NCBI RefSeq assembly: GCF_017654505.1
Contig: NC_054565.1
Coordinates: 5,821,270-5,885,269 of the forward strand
Length of the DNA stretch: 64,000 bases
Direction of reading: 5' to 3'
From: Polyodon spathula
Taxonomy: Eukaryota > Chordata > Actinopteri > Acipenseriformes > Polyodontidae
The notes below the pieces were generated by a model. It saw only the letters and a list, made by a program, of their open reading frames with translations. It did not search any database and was not told the origin of the DNA. Positions 50,701 through 63,228 of the stretch are shown here, piece after piece (within the stretch, counting starts at the first letter, position 1; each line of letters starts with the position of its first letter). The position numbers were made by a program, and so were the translations under genes.

Positions 50701-53138
50701 TAGGATTTCATTTCCGTTTACAGTTTTAATGTTTTTAAACCCCACAGCCTTACTATTCTGCTGGGGTTTTCAAAATTGTATTTCCAGACTTTTCTGAAGG
50801 GCAGTCTTCTGTTTCTGCATGGGATTCTTAACTGGTAGAAATTATACTAAAGATAATGCAGATGCTTATTATCACACAGCTAGATAAATAGTTAGATAAA
50901 TGAGCCAAGTTACATTTTCATATCGCCTCTGCAGAAGGTGATGTCTTCCGGATGGTTTTAGGTATCTCTCTGGCATATCCACTTGTTTATTTTAGACCTG
51001 CCTTTGATTTCTCGGGTAAAGTGTAAATTACATGTCGCCAGCATTAAATATTAAACCCAATCTGCTCTTAATTATTGATGCTATTATCTATTGTATAATA
51101 GTGCCACTGGTGAAGTAAATAGCTTTTTTGCATTAGTAGCTCCTTGAGGTCACAATGTCTCCCACTGCCCCCCACCAATTCTTTAAACTTTATGATTGAT
51201 GATTACAGGAAGTTCATAAAAAATCTTCTAGAACTATATTATCTGGGTAATAATGCTCGAAAAAAAAAAAAAAGAATGTAGTAAGTGGTTTTTAAACCAC
51301 AACTAAGTATTTGTTTTGAGCATGGACACTCAGCAAAGACTGCTTCCCAATCTAATTCTGTTTTTATTAGCAGAGGGTGGATACTCAATGCTTTTAATGC
51401 CTGTAAACACTTGAGATGTGCAAACCTGGTTTACCAAAGACTTATTGTAATCTGTTGTCTTTTCCATTGCCTGTTGGATTGGATTAGGGGGTTTGTAAAG
51501 CCTACCTAAACTACAGCATTACGCTCTGGAAGCAAAAGAGCTCAAATGCATCATTTCAGAGTGAATTCCTACAGTCAACAGAGAACTATTATTAAAAAGA
51601 AGCATGTCAGATTATTTTATTTGATAGGATATTGTTGAGTTTTCGAAAAGGCCCTTGAGTATTAAATGAGCTTATGTGTTTGCTCTCTCTCACTGGCTAA
51701 CATTTCTGTTTAACGACAGGATGTTTTAGGGTTCAGAGGAAGAAGTGGGGGCTTGTATAGTAATTGTCTAGGTTTTTATTTCTATGCAATTAGATATATC
51801 AGTCCTCTCTCGCTAGCAAAGCTTTAGTACAACGACGTGTTCAAAAGTGCCTTGAAACGTTGATGTAGCAATGTCTTTCTCTGCCAAAAAAAGTTTCAAC
51901 AAGCATCAAAATGCAGTGTTGAGGCACTGAAGCAGGGTTGCTGTGGTGACACTTTGCTAGCGAGACGGTGGTGGATATATAAAATACATATATCATTACT
52001 GGTACTGTCCTGTTCATTGTTTCATTCTGTAATTGGCTCTGTAGAGCAAAGAAACCTGGAACGTAGCATCAGGACCCTTAAGGACAAATAAAAGGTAAAA
52101 TAAAACTGTAAACGGTTTATACTCCTAATAATATACTATGGAACCATATAATATTTGATCATTTGTTCATATTAAATGGTTTGTCGTTTTCAACATAATC
52201 ACTGCCTGGGTCTGAGCACCAGGCTTATCACTGAAAACTTTATAGATCTATACATTGCATTCTATACATTGTACACCTCTGCCTATGGGAACAGTTAAAA
52301 CAGTTCTGCAATGAATTGAACCATAACAGAAATAAAGTGCTTGTCTTTATAGGCGGATGCAGATTTAAAGAGACTATTAGCAAACTGAGACTTCGAAAAA
52401 GCAGGAATCAATCATGTAAAAGTGCTTGGAGGACCAATAAGTGATGAATTGGAAGTGTGTCTGTCTCTGTCACAATGGATCTGGAAGTGGGCTTCCATGA
52501 TGGATAAGTGTCAGCCAGCTAACGTTAATAGAGATGCATAGATGAAGGCTGACTGTAAAGTTGCAACAGCGCAATTAGCCGTGCAGCGATAATCAATACA
52601 GCTAATATCTTCTAATCACTTCTCGTCATGTCAGCTTAGACAGCATGACTGATGGACAAAATGGTACCCTGAACACTTTTCAATAAGGTCTTTTTATTGT
52701 CAATCAAAACGCTACTGAGTGACAATATTAACTATACATGCAATTATACAGCTACTGGCTAAAGTACTGAAAAAGCCATGCCTGGTCACTTCATTAGGGA
52801 CATGCTTTCATTGGGACAAATATGTATTGACCAAGATTGCCTTGAGATAAGAAATGAAAGGTATTTGTTGTTATTTATGTATTTATAGGGAGATATTACA
52901 ATCAAATGCATTACTCATAATAGCCTAACTTGCAAAGCGCCTCTGATCTCCATATTGATGCTGTTTAATACTGCAGAGGGAGGGAGGGCTGGATGGGAGT
53001 CAGGCAGTCAGAACACAAACGATTCATTGAATTTTAAATGTAGGATGTGCATTTTTATTAAAGTTAATCAAATAAAATAAGTCAAGAAAAAATAATACAA
53101 AACAAAAGCCACCTTACAGCAGTCTTTATAAAGAAATA

Positions 53139-53146
<8 letters not shown>

Positions 53147-53212
<66 letters not shown>
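53147..53212. repeat. AT microsatellite
   Basis: About 33 AT units, preceded by a short TG run. Confidence 0.95.
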
Positions 53213-53213
<1 letters not shown>

Positions 53214-53324
53214 GGGAATATATACAGGAGTATGTCCTTACATAACCACTCATCCTGTCAGAGCTTGTGATTTACTGTGGTGAATAAAAATTGTATACCA
53301 CGAACCGAGCATTCAGTATCCTAG

Positions 53325-53330
53325 ATATAT

Positions 53331-53376
<46 letters not shown>
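53325..53376. repeat. AT microsatellite with a phase slip
   Basis: About 25 AT units with an AA slip at 53,341, only 110 bases after another AT array. Confidence 0.95.
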
Positions 53377-53380
<4 letters not shown>

Positions 53381-54579
53381 TCCACCGTTCCAAAAGTCTG
53401 TGGTTTGGTTACCTTTTCAAAATGTTCTCAACTCTTTAGAAAAACATTTATTCAAACTAAAATTATAGTTTGCTTTTTAAGAAGGGTACTTTTTATAATA
53501 ATAAAAAAAAAAATGATATAAATATAAAAAGGAAAAGGCATATTATATTGATGACAGCTAAACTGCTAGCATTTTAGGTTTGCAAACCACAAGTGCCTAC
53601 ACACTTCAGAATTATTATTAGACAAAATAACTGTGTTTCCCTGAAACCACTGAAAAGCTGGAGAAAAAAAAAAAAAAAGCAATTCAGCAGACAGCTGACA
53701 ACAAAAATAGATTCAGAAAAGTTTCTGACTGCTATTGAATAATCCCTTTTTCAGTGGAGGATGGGTCCTTAATTAAGTGTCCATGATCTTTTTAATAAAT
53801 AAGTAACACTCATGGAATACGCTGGTCATTTTGTGAATGAAAGAGCAAGACAATGAAGGGTCAAGGCTCAGCCCTATCCCAGGACTGAATGGCAGGGAAT
53901 TCACTTGCTTGAGAGGGACATTACCCAGTGTCATTGTCCTTTCACCAGTACTACATTTACACAAGAGTCTTCTTTTGTTTTAATTTTATTCAAATATTCC
54001 TATTGTAATAAATAATATTCATATCCCCTTACATTCCCCTTTCTTTTCATTGGAGCAATGACAAATAAATAGAACCCTCTGTCTATCTCCAGCACAGCCT
54101 TCCCTTTAAAATGCGGGCCGAGGCAACACGTACAGGAACTGTTTTCTGCCCACCTATTTATTTTGGTTTCTTGACATCTGATTGGCTCAAAGAGATTCAC
54201 AGCTAAGTGCAAGCTTTCCTTCCTCTCTCCTTGTCAGATCTAAAGGATAGTTTCTATCCCCTTGTTATAAATAACTTCCTTCGACATGTTTGGGCATGCT
54301 GACACTATTTTGAGTAAAAACAGCTTTCCCTTTTGGCCAGGATACTGGCTTCAGCCCCCAGGGTAGGCGACTTCAACTGCTGCTTTATCTTTAAAAACCC
54401 AAGCAGGACTGAATTAAAGGCTTTTATTTACCCTTTTGCTTTCCAGTGTGAGGAGTGTTAATAAAATCTAAACCAGAGCAGTCAGTGTGGTCCATACTAT
54501 AGCCTTGTTATAACTCGTTCTGAAAAATTCCATCCCAACACTTTTGGAAGATTCACAAAACATGCTGTATGGGACCAGT

Positions 54580-54802
54580 TGCACCCAGTTATTGTAGTTT
54601 TATTTAATTAAGCCTAATATTGGTATTTTGAAGATATATTTAAAGACGCATGCTCCCTGAGATGCAACAAATAAGCACTGAGAAGTCAAACCAAGGTCCA
54701 AAATGCATGTATAGCCAAAAAAAAAAATCATGGTGGGATATTACCATGCACATTTACCAAGGTAAGCTTTTATAAGAGATCATTTATACCAGTGGTAACA
54801 TG
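54580..54802. repeat. unnamed dispersed repeat, copy A
   Basis: It shares most of its length with 55,977-56,190 in the same orientation. Shared blocks include GAAGATATATTTAAAGA, GATGCAACAAATAA, an ACCAAGGTCC segment followed by AAATGCATGTATAG, ATTACCATGCA and CATTTATA followed by CAG(T/C)GGT. No coding frame. The family is not recognised. Confidence 0.7.
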
Positions 54803-55976
54803 TCCTCACTATATCCTCGTCTCTAAGCAGGTGAGGTTCTGACAGATGAATGACTGGGATCACTCAAGATATAATGAGGCAGAAAGAGTCTTTTAAGCCC
54901 AAATGAGCCTAACAGCCTCTTCTCCTAGTGTCTACATTTATTATGATCATACCTTCCTTTGTTTTATAGCCCAAAGTGCTTTTTAATTTTTTTTTCCACC
55001 ATTCTTCTCAGGAAGTGTGTTGGTGTAACACCTCCAGCCAGCCAGCTCATCAGAGGTTTCACAAATATAAATGGAGAAATGTATCTGTGGCGTAAGCAGG
55101 AGCTCTGTGACAAACAGAAATCTCTATTGCCGGTCTCAGCACCGGAGTTTGGGGGGTTAACAGATTGAGTGAATGCAAAGAGATCTCATACATTACTGCG
55201 ACAGAACATCTTGTCACTGAAGCTGTTAATAATTGACCCTCCTATTGAATGCATTTCTAGAATGCCTCATGGGAAAAGTCTTCTATTGAAAGTTTCAGCA
55301 TTCCTCTGTGACTGCCTCATCATGACACTGATCCTAATCCTCAAGTATGTGAGGTATTAGTTCTGCTATTGATTGTGTCACACCGTTGAAAGTTGGCTTT
55401 CGTTTTGGAGGAGGTTGGTGTTTGCTATTCACACTAAATTGTCCCAACTGATACTTTATTTTGTGATTCATACTGACAGATATTCATTTCTTGCATCAAT
55501 AAAAGATACATTCTACAGCCATCCAACTGCTTAACAGAAATTCCTGTGCATTTGGTTCAAGTAAATATCAATCTTTGGGGCTAACGTTGTTGAGTTGAAT
55601 AGAAGAGTGAGTAATTCTAATGAGCGTATGAATCCCAATTCATTAATGTGGAATGCATTACCTTCTATACTTTTATTATTTATTATCCATTGAATCTATC
55701 CAGCCAATCACTAAATATAAAACTAAAATGTGTATTTTCAAATCATTTTATCATTATTAAAAATAAGAATGATTTGTATTATGACTGTTGTACGCTCCTG
55801 AGTCATCTGTGATGAAGGAATTATCGGAACCATCTGTCTAGCTAAATTAATTCCCTGGATTACAATTTTATGGCACCACAATCCCTAAACGCCTTTTAAA
55901 AAGCACAAATGATCAAAACAAACAACAAGGGTGATAAAAACAACTGACGACTTCACGTTCAATTTTATATCCAATA

Positions 55977-56190
55977 ATTGCACTCACTTATCGTAGTTTT
56001 ATTGTAATTATGCCTTAAGCATGGTATTAGTTCTTTTGAAGATATATTTAAAGATACATGACTGCCAAGATGCAACAAATAAACACAGAGAAATCTGGTA
56101 AACCAAGGTCCTAAATGCATGTATAGTTATTACCATGCATATGTACCAAATTTTTCTAAGTGCTCATTTATAGCAGCGGTTAAAATATAA
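55977..56190. repeat. unnamed dispersed repeat, copy B
   Basis: Partner of the copy at 54,580, about 1.4 kb downstream and co-linear with it. Differences are substitutions and small indels, such as loss of the poly-A run that copy A carries after GTATAGCC. Confidence 0.7.
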
Positions 56191-56822
56191 CCATGTTGTG
56201 TTTAAGGGATTTATAAAAGGGGGGATGAAAATAAACATTGAAAGCTGGACACACAGGGACCCAGATGAAGGGAGAAAAGGCAGTTGCAGAGAAGCTGTAT
56301 TGCTGCAGACTGCCTCTTTTCACAATTTCAGATTCAAGTGCATTACCCTTCCCCGGGGAGCTTGTATAAAGTCTATCCCCTGCTGCCGCGCGGCTCAGTT
56401 TGCTTTCATGAATGAACTCCTCTTTCAGTGTAATCAATACAGGTGTCATTCAGGTCACACAAACAAACACATCTAATCTGCCGGCAAGCTTTCCTTACAA
56501 GAGCTAGTCATCGGAGAGAGGGAATTTCCGAGAAGGCAAGTCAGGGAGATTTTTCTCCGAGACGAGTAAAATAACACTGTGAGCATGCCTGCTCCCTTTG
56601 AGCCGAACAGAGAATCTGTGTGCTCCGGGTCTACAAATCAGAACATGAATATAGGTTCTTGACGAGCAGGGTCCTATCATGGGGAGAACCATGATTCACT
56701 TAGAAGGCATGTTTGTTTGCCTTCGCAGGAATGAAGATCATCTGTCAATGTAAGTGTTTTAGGTTTGTCCCCCAAATACTACTATACAACCAACGTTTCA
56801 AAGATAGCGTGAGGTTTTAGTT

Positions 56823-56829
<7 letters not shown>

Positions 56830-56854
<25 letters not shown>
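56830..56854. repeat. poly-T tract
   Basis: About 25 T in a T-rich stretch starting at 56,820. Confidence 0.9.
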
Positions 56855-56855
<1 letters not shown>

Positions 56856-57049
56856 TGTATTTTTATTTTATATTAACCTTTTATTAAAACATTATCGAGG
56901 ATCTTTGACGAATACAGAGCTACAAGATCACAGTAAAATCCTCAGTCTACGACACTCGTGATGTAAGAAACACACTGTTAAAAGGCATCGATTAAGCATT
57001 ATAGAGAAAGTTTACAAATACTTTGTAATTTAAACATAATGTAATGTTA

Positions 57050-57377
57050 TACAGCTATGGCCAAATGTTTTATATCACCTAGAATTTTAGAATTGAAAAA
57101 AAAACCTATCTGAACATGGTTTAGCTCTTTTATTAAAATCATGTGATCAAAAAACTGCAAAATGATTATGCAGAAAGTCTGCTGGTCTAATAGCAGTACA
57201 GTATGTCAGGTTAGATTGATTTCGAAATGTCCATTTTTCGTTAAGTAAATGGAAAGCTATGAAGCGGTATGTAATTCAATGTGTTAACTTAACATTATTC
57301 AGCAGGTTTCATTCGACTGTATGAAGTCAAATTAGTTAATTCTATAGGGTGATTCAAGACTTTTGGCCATACCTGTA
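57050..57377. mobile_element. Tc1/mariner-like MITE, copy 2
   Basis: Same family and same orientation as the copy at 31,124. It begins TACAGCTATGGCCAAATG and ends CTTTTGGCCATACCTGTA, with TA at both ends and about 328 bp. The interior shares CTATGAAGCGGTATGTAATTC and ATTCAGCAGGTTT with the first copy. It contains an extra segment (ATCATGTGATCAAAAAAC region) aligned to a diverged stretch in copy 1. The two copies differ at many sites, so they are old. Confidence 0.8.
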
Positions 57378-57914
57378 GTGTTACATGAGACTAAAATGAA
57401 ATGTGGAGTGTAATATTCTACTGTAGGATCACATGGACCTCCTCAACCCCAGACTAAGAAACAGGACAGAGGAAAAGTCAATCACAAGGCAGCATGCCTC
57501 TGTCTGTGCTGCCCACAGGTCTATGGACCCACTGCATTAGCTTGTAACAGCAGGCTCTAGGAGTAGAAGGTGACTGTGCTGGAAGCAGATAAAATAGCTC
57601 ACTCATTGCCTGGTGCTGAATGCATTATTAATAAGAGGCGACTGGAATGCCCTTCCCGGGTGCTGATTTATTTTCTTTTCTGTGTCTCCAGCAGTAAATA
57701 CCACTTGGAAAGCACTAAGGACCCGTGTCAGATTGAGGCAGCCCCTCTGAAGGAGCTTTTTGTTCCTCTCTGCTTCTCTCTCCACTGCAAGGTCCCTCCT
57801 TATTAGGGTCAGGAAGGAAGTTTCTGTTGTGATATGCCTGCAATACTTCCCCTGTTACACCCGTGAACTACAGAGAGGGGGAGAAAAATCCCACGAAAGA
57901 GATGCACAGTCTGT

Positions 57915-58178
57915 CACACACACACACGCACGCACGCATGCACGCACGCACGCACCTAGATACACACACACGCACACACGCACACACTCACGCATGCACG
58001 CACACACCTAGATACACACACACACACACACCTAGATATACACACACACACACACATCTAGACACACACACACACACACACACATCTAGATACACACACA
58101 CACACAGACCTAGATATACACAGTCTCAAACACACACACACACACACACACCTAGATATATACAGTCTCACACACACA
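57915..58178. repeat. CA/CG-CA array with a CTAGATACA higher-order unit
   Basis: CA repeats mixed with CACG repeats at the start (57,926-57,954). From about 57,955 they are punctuated by ACCTAGATACA or ATCTAGACACA about seven times. The last two units also carry ACAGTCTCA. So it is a minisatellite built on a CA array. Confidence 0.9.
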
Positions 58179-58197
58179 TGTATAGGCTGCTCAGTGC

Positions 58198-58307
<110 letters not shown>

Positions 58308-60500
58308 GTTTAGATAAAGAACACGTTGAACTCGTTACTGAGGCTAACCCTTCACAAGCCACTCAGGGTAAATAAATGAATACACCCTTTATTAAAACAT
58401 ATTTTTTAAATTATATGACAATTAAGCTAATTACAAAACTGTTTATATGTGTGATTGGAGGGGCTAATAACTGCTTTGGGCTTGTGATTAAAAACACGAC
58501 TGTTTACTTGGCATTGGAGGTGGTCTGCCTGAGAGGCCCACATTTTTCGCTGAGTTATTGAACCTCAACTGTAAGAAAGCTTGTAACTGAGCCCCTGCTG
58601 GACTCATGAAGCCATAATGAAATTATAAAATCAGAAAAGAAGCACATTTGTATTTTCCTGTGGTGATGTAATCCCAAACGTTTTTTTTTGGTGAATAAAT
58701 GAAAGAAAACCGATTAAAAGGCCTTAACCGTTGACCTAGTTGATAAAAAGCTTTCAGCTTTGACTTCATTTTACTTTTTTTAGGTTGCATTCACTTTTAT
58801 TTACATAATCACATTTTATTTATGCCCTATGCACATTGTTTAAACTTACAGTATCACATATGAATATTTTTTTCTGAAAATTGTATGTTAACATACTTTT
58901 ATTATGCACAAGATCATTTAAAAAATAAAAAGGAACTAAACAGAAAATAAGTTCACTGTAGTGACTCTTTGGGACTTGCGTGGATAACTAGTTTCTGGTC
59001 GTCCTGACTGATGTGTCCAACCACAGATCTGCATCCGCTTGTACCCCGGGGACCTGCCCCATCTGCCAGATGTTTTCTTTCCCAAAAGCTTCAGAGCCAC
59101 TTCAGACAGACAGACTCTGTTCTAACATAGCCTGCTGCCACTGCTATCACCTGCAAAGACGTCGACTCCCATTACACGCAGCATAATGCAAGTATAAAGC
59201 CTGCTTATTCTGCCTGCATGAAAAATGCTGTACATGTGTGAAAGATCTAATACCACTACTGTACTTGGGTACTCCTAAAATAAAGTTTGATGAATAGGGA
59301 CCAGTGTGTAGCTTAAACCTATTTAAACAATCTGTGTCAAACTAACTTTTTGTCTAGCTGACACTCGTTTAGACAAAGGTGTCTTTTCAAATGCAATTAA
59401 GAAATGATTTTTAATTACGGAACCTGTATTAAATGCTGTAGTCTCCTGTTTCACCTGTTTCCTGGCGTATTAACCAGTAATGAATTGATAACTAGCTGGC
59501 TGTCAAATGAACAAAACCACACTAATACAGGCAAGAGAGGCGTTTTAAGTCAGGGGGAAAGAAAAAAACTTAATCCCTTAAACGACGGGATAAGCATGTT
59601 GGCAGTTGAATCAGAAATGCCCAAAGACATGGGAATTATCAAAAATAATTGTTGTAAGGAGGTGTGCTACTTGAACTCAGCCTTAAGCTAGCTATTACTG
59701 AACAGACAGTGACTAAGCACACACATTCATTATCTAATAAAGATAAAATGCTAATTACAGCGCGGCCTTGCTCTGTGTTTCCCCCCGCACTGTGTGTGAG
59801 TGTGCCGGAGCTGCTTTCTGTGCCACACGTCCGACCAGAACAATCTGGCAGGGCTGCAGCCAGCCTTGTTAATAAATCTGTGTCTTTAGGGCCATGGCAT
59901 CACCTCCGATTGCCGGTGGTACAAAAGCATTCCAGCGTGGTGGCTGCATTTCCCCTTTCTTAGCCTCGCTTATCCAGCTTTGCACTGCTCTTCAGAAGCA
60001 AGTCCCAGTGGTTCTCATCCTCGTCGCATTTTCAAAACTATTTACTCCAAATTTTTTCAGAAGGTTTTAAAAAAATATATCATTTTAAGTTACAAAGCTG
60101 CACTTGAAAGAGCTTTAATTCAAATGAAATTCCTGATCAGTAACGTTTAGATAAAGAACATATTGAATTCGTTACTTTTAACAGGTGTTTTTCTCATCCT
60201 TTGGTGTAAAAAGCCACACGGCAGAATCACTTTCTTTTAAAGCATTCCCTTATTGTTTTTTTTTTTAATTTTACCTGCAGCCACCGCTCTCTGCCGTGCT
60301 TTCTTTTAAAACTCTTTAATTTGGCGTGTTCATTCCTTTTTTATGAAATAGGATTCCTGTCAACGTTACTGAAGCAGAGACTCTTCCTTGTACAGGAGAC
60401 ACCCAGACACCGATTACAAGGTTACCACCGTCTCAAAAAGGAATGGCACTGCCCTTTATATGACTAATAAAGTGCAAGGCTTGCAAGCTTGTCCTAATTA

Positions 60501-61000
60501 NNNNNNNNNNNNNNNNNNNNNNNNNNNNNNNNNNNNNNNNNNNNNNNNNNNNNNNNNNNNNNNNNNNNNNNNNNNNNNNNNNNNNNNNNNNNNNNNNNNN
60601 NNNNNNNNNNNNNNNNNNNNNNNNNNNNNNNNNNNNNNNNNNNNNNNNNNNNNNNNNNNNNNNNNNNNNNNNNNNNNNNNNNNNNNNNNNNNNNNNNNNN
60701 NNNNNNNNNNNNNNNNNNNNNNNNNNNNNNNNNNNNNNNNNNNNNNNNNNNNNNNNNNNNNNNNNNNNNNNNNNNNNNNNNNNNNNNNNNNNNNNNNNNN
60801 NNNNNNNNNNNNNNNNNNNNNNNNNNNNNNNNNNNNNNNNNNNNNNNNNNNNNNNNNNNNNNNNNNNNNNNNNNNNNNNNNNNNNNNNNNNNNNNNNNNN
60901 NNNNNNNNNNNNNNNNNNNNNNNNNNNNNNNNNNNNNNNNNNNNNNNNNNNNNNNNNNNNNNNNNNNNNNNNNNNNNNNNNNNNNNNNNNNNNNNNNNNN
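60501..61000. other. assembly gap, 500 N
   Basis: Exactly 500 unknown bases, 139 nt before LDLRAP1 exon 2. It has the same round length as the first gap, so it is probably also a placeholder. LDLRAP1 exon 1 may have been lost here. Confidence 0.98.
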
Positions 61001-61139
61001 TAATACACTGGGGTCATGACGTACAGTTCCACTTAAGGTATGCATTATTTAAATAAAAAAATAAACCCAACTGTTTTTATGTATACAAAATATCTTTGCT
61101 TATAATTAAAAGCCCTTCTTCATCTTCCTCTTCCTGCAG

Positions 61140-61282
61140 AGCTTCCAGAGAACTGGTCGGACACCCGTGAGACCCTGCTGGAGGGCATGGCATTCAATCT
61201 CAAGTACCTGGGCATGACGCTGGTGGAGCAGCCCAAAGGGGAGGAGCTGTCTGCTGCTGCCGTCAAGAGGATCGTAGCCACT
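61140..61282 (+). CDS. LDLRAP1: LDLRAP1 exon 2 (start of PTB domain)
   Basis: LDLRAP1 (ARH) is a cytosolic adaptor. Its PTB domain binds the NPxY signal in the LDL-receptor tail and PI(4,5)P2, and its C-terminal part recruits clathrin and AP-2 for endocytosis. The exon follows a TTCCTCTTCCTGCAG acceptor and ends before GTGAGT at 61,283. Its 143 nt are two bases finishing a Lys/Arg codon plus 47 codons, LPENWSDTRETLLEGM through LSAAAVKRIVAT. They include the first PTB strand (FNLKYLGMTLVEQPKG) and the helix AAVKRIVAT. This part is nearly identical to human LDLRAP1 residues from about 31 to 77 (from memory), with small changes such as GMAFNL. The start phase (one base in exon 1) matches a K|LPENW junction. 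Confidence 0.97.
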
Positions 61283-61907
61283 GTGAGTCGGCTGCTTTGC
61301 CGGGGGAAACGGTGCCAGTTGTACAGTACTAGGAAGCAAACGGCAGTGTGCATGTATTCTGACTAGGGTTTTGCATCGGTTTGTATGGCTGTACTCCTAC
61401 AGTGCGTCACTAGCCTAGGTAGGTTATTTGATAATCCTGGGAACTGCATGCTTGCTCCAGCATGCATCCAAGCACAGATGCGAACTCCTACAAGTGTGTC
61501 AGGTTGCTGAAGCCCTTCACTTGGGAGGGTAGGGTTAGGTGTCTGAGACCGAAATGTGTGAGCCAGACAAGTTTAAATATGCATAATGTCCTTGTAATTG
61601 CTGTTGCGTGAGCTGTTTAAAACCAAACACGTGGTGCAGCTGCAAAGCTGTATTAAAAGGCAACATATACACTACGTACACAGGTAGGTCTGCGCGAGCA
61701 GAGGCTGGGTGATTAGTGGACTCGGTTTATTCCAAGGTTGGAAACCTAATTTGTTGCATAGCAGTTTTAGCCATTTCAGGTTTTCCTGTACATTTTCTAA
61801 ATGGTCACCTCTAAATTTTAAATCCAACATTTTATGTTGTCGCCAGCTTGGGAGAAATGGCTCAAAATCGTGTCATTTTGCTTCGTTGCCTCCCTCTCTC
61901 CTTGCAG
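61283..61907 (+). other. LDLRAP1: LDLRAP1 intron 2
   Basis: A phase-0 intron of 625 bases from GTGAGT to a CTCTCTCCTTGCAG acceptor. I see nothing else in it. Confidence 0.93.
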
Positions 61908-62020
61908 GCAAAAGCCAGTGGAAAGAAACTCCAGAAGGTCACGTTAAAAGTATCTCCGAGAGGAATTATTCTATACGACAGTGCATCCAGTCAGCTAATG
62001 GAAAACATATCGATATACAG
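61908..62020 (+). CDS. LDLRAP1: LDLRAP1 exon 3 (PTB domain core)
   Basis: The exon begins after CCTTGCAG and ends before GTTTGTGT. Its 113 nt give 37 codons plus AG of an Arg codon: AKASGKKLQKVTLKVSPRG, then IILYDSASSQLMENISIY. These form the second and third PTB strands (KVTLKVSPRGIIL) and lead into the SIYRISYC strand characteristic of PTB domains of the ARH/Dab/Numb type. The loop LYDSASSQLMENI is where it differs most from what I recall of the human protein; the rest is essentially invariant. The frame joins exon 2 in phase 0 and exon 4 in phase 2 without a break. Confidence 0.97.
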
Positions 62021-63113
62021 GTTTGTGTGTGTCTAGGTGTAGTAATGAACTGCTGTCTAAGACAGGGATGGGTTGGCATTATTCATAAATTAAGTCTTGC
62101 CAAAATCCTGCATGTTTTTATTTCACATGCTGTGAATGCGGTGCATGGTGGCTCTCCCCCTCTTACACCTGCACTTTTGGTGGAGTTCTCTGAATATTTA
62201 ATAGGAGCTGCCATGCAAAATCTGTGAGGTTTATCCTGATGAGACTGTGCCTGTTTGATCCATATGCACTGTGCGTACACTCCTTCCCCCTCCTCTCCAG
62301 CTTTGCTAAGCAGAGACTGCAATAACAGCTTTCAGCTGAAGGCTCGGCAGTCTGAAAAGATAGCTTTTAATGTCTCATCCAGGCAGTCTTAAAGAGAGAT
62401 TCAGACTGCGGTGTAACTGTAAAAGGCTCCCATTACAAACAGAGTAGCAGTAATTCTGTCATTGATGGCCTTTTAGTGCTGCAAGTTTCTCAAAAGCCTG
62501 TGTCCACTGCACTAGTCGCAGCTGGCTATGCTAGGAGGGCTATTTCCACACACAGGTGCTGACTGCCTTTGGAAGGTGCAAGCATGTTTTTTTCCAAGGC
62601 CACTGCAGGGTAATGACGAAGTCCTTGACTCCCTAGTCAATGCCCTTGCTTCAGTCAGAAGTTAGCTTGCAGCTGGCGCTGCAGTGTGAGTTCATGCAGT
62701 CCTGCGTCTTTTTGAAAAGTCCCTCCCACATGTAGGAAAAGTTACATTGAGATAAACAAAGCAGAGCTACAGCCGGCTATTCTGACTTAACCAACTCAGG
62801 TAAGCTCAATGATAAGTTCCAAGATAAGCTCTGGGGGAGACGAGCTTCCAACAGTGTGAGCCCCAGCCCCTCCTGGATGATGCCATTATACAGACTGATG
62901 AGAGCACGAGGGGCTCCACAGTTGTGTAAGATTTCCTCATTGGGTTGGAGTGGGGGCATTCAAAGTGGAGCTTCCAGCGACTGGGATTAAACACATTGCT
63001 GTAGTTATCAACCGTTTTATAGAGCAGGATTAAAGAGTTCTTCTAAACCCCCTCTCCTATCTAATTTCTGTGTGTTTTTGTTTGTTTGTTTGTTTGTTTT
63101 ATACCCCGGCCAG
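62021..63113 (+). other. LDLRAP1: LDLRAP1 intron 3
   Basis: A phase-2 intron of 1,093 bases. The donor is GTTTGT, slightly weak. The acceptor is preceded by a short GTTT repeat at 63,076-63,100 that serves as the pyrimidine tract before CCGGCCAG. No other feature is evident. Confidence 0.93.
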
Positions 63114-63228
63114 GATATCCTACTGTACGGCTGATAAGATGCATGATAAAGTGTTTGCGTATATTGCACAGAGCCAGCAGAACGAAACCCTGGAATGTCA
63201 TGCCTTCCTCTGTACTAAAAGGAAAGTG
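63114..63228 (+). CDS. LDLRAP1: LDLRAP1 exon 4 (PTB domain, late strands)
   Basis: The exon starts with the G completing the Arg codon, then 38 codons: ISYCTADKMHDKVFAYIAQS, followed by QQNETLECHAFLCTKRKV, before a GTGAGT donor at 63,229. It holds PTB strands 4 to 7, including YCTADK, KVFAYIAQ and ECHAFLCTKRK. It closely matches known LDLRAP1; from memory, fish proteins also have QQNETLECHAFLC and end in KRKV. Exon 5 should open with the AQAVTLT helix that closes the PTB domain. That exon, the clathrin box and the AP-2 binding region lie right of the window. Confidence 0.97.
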
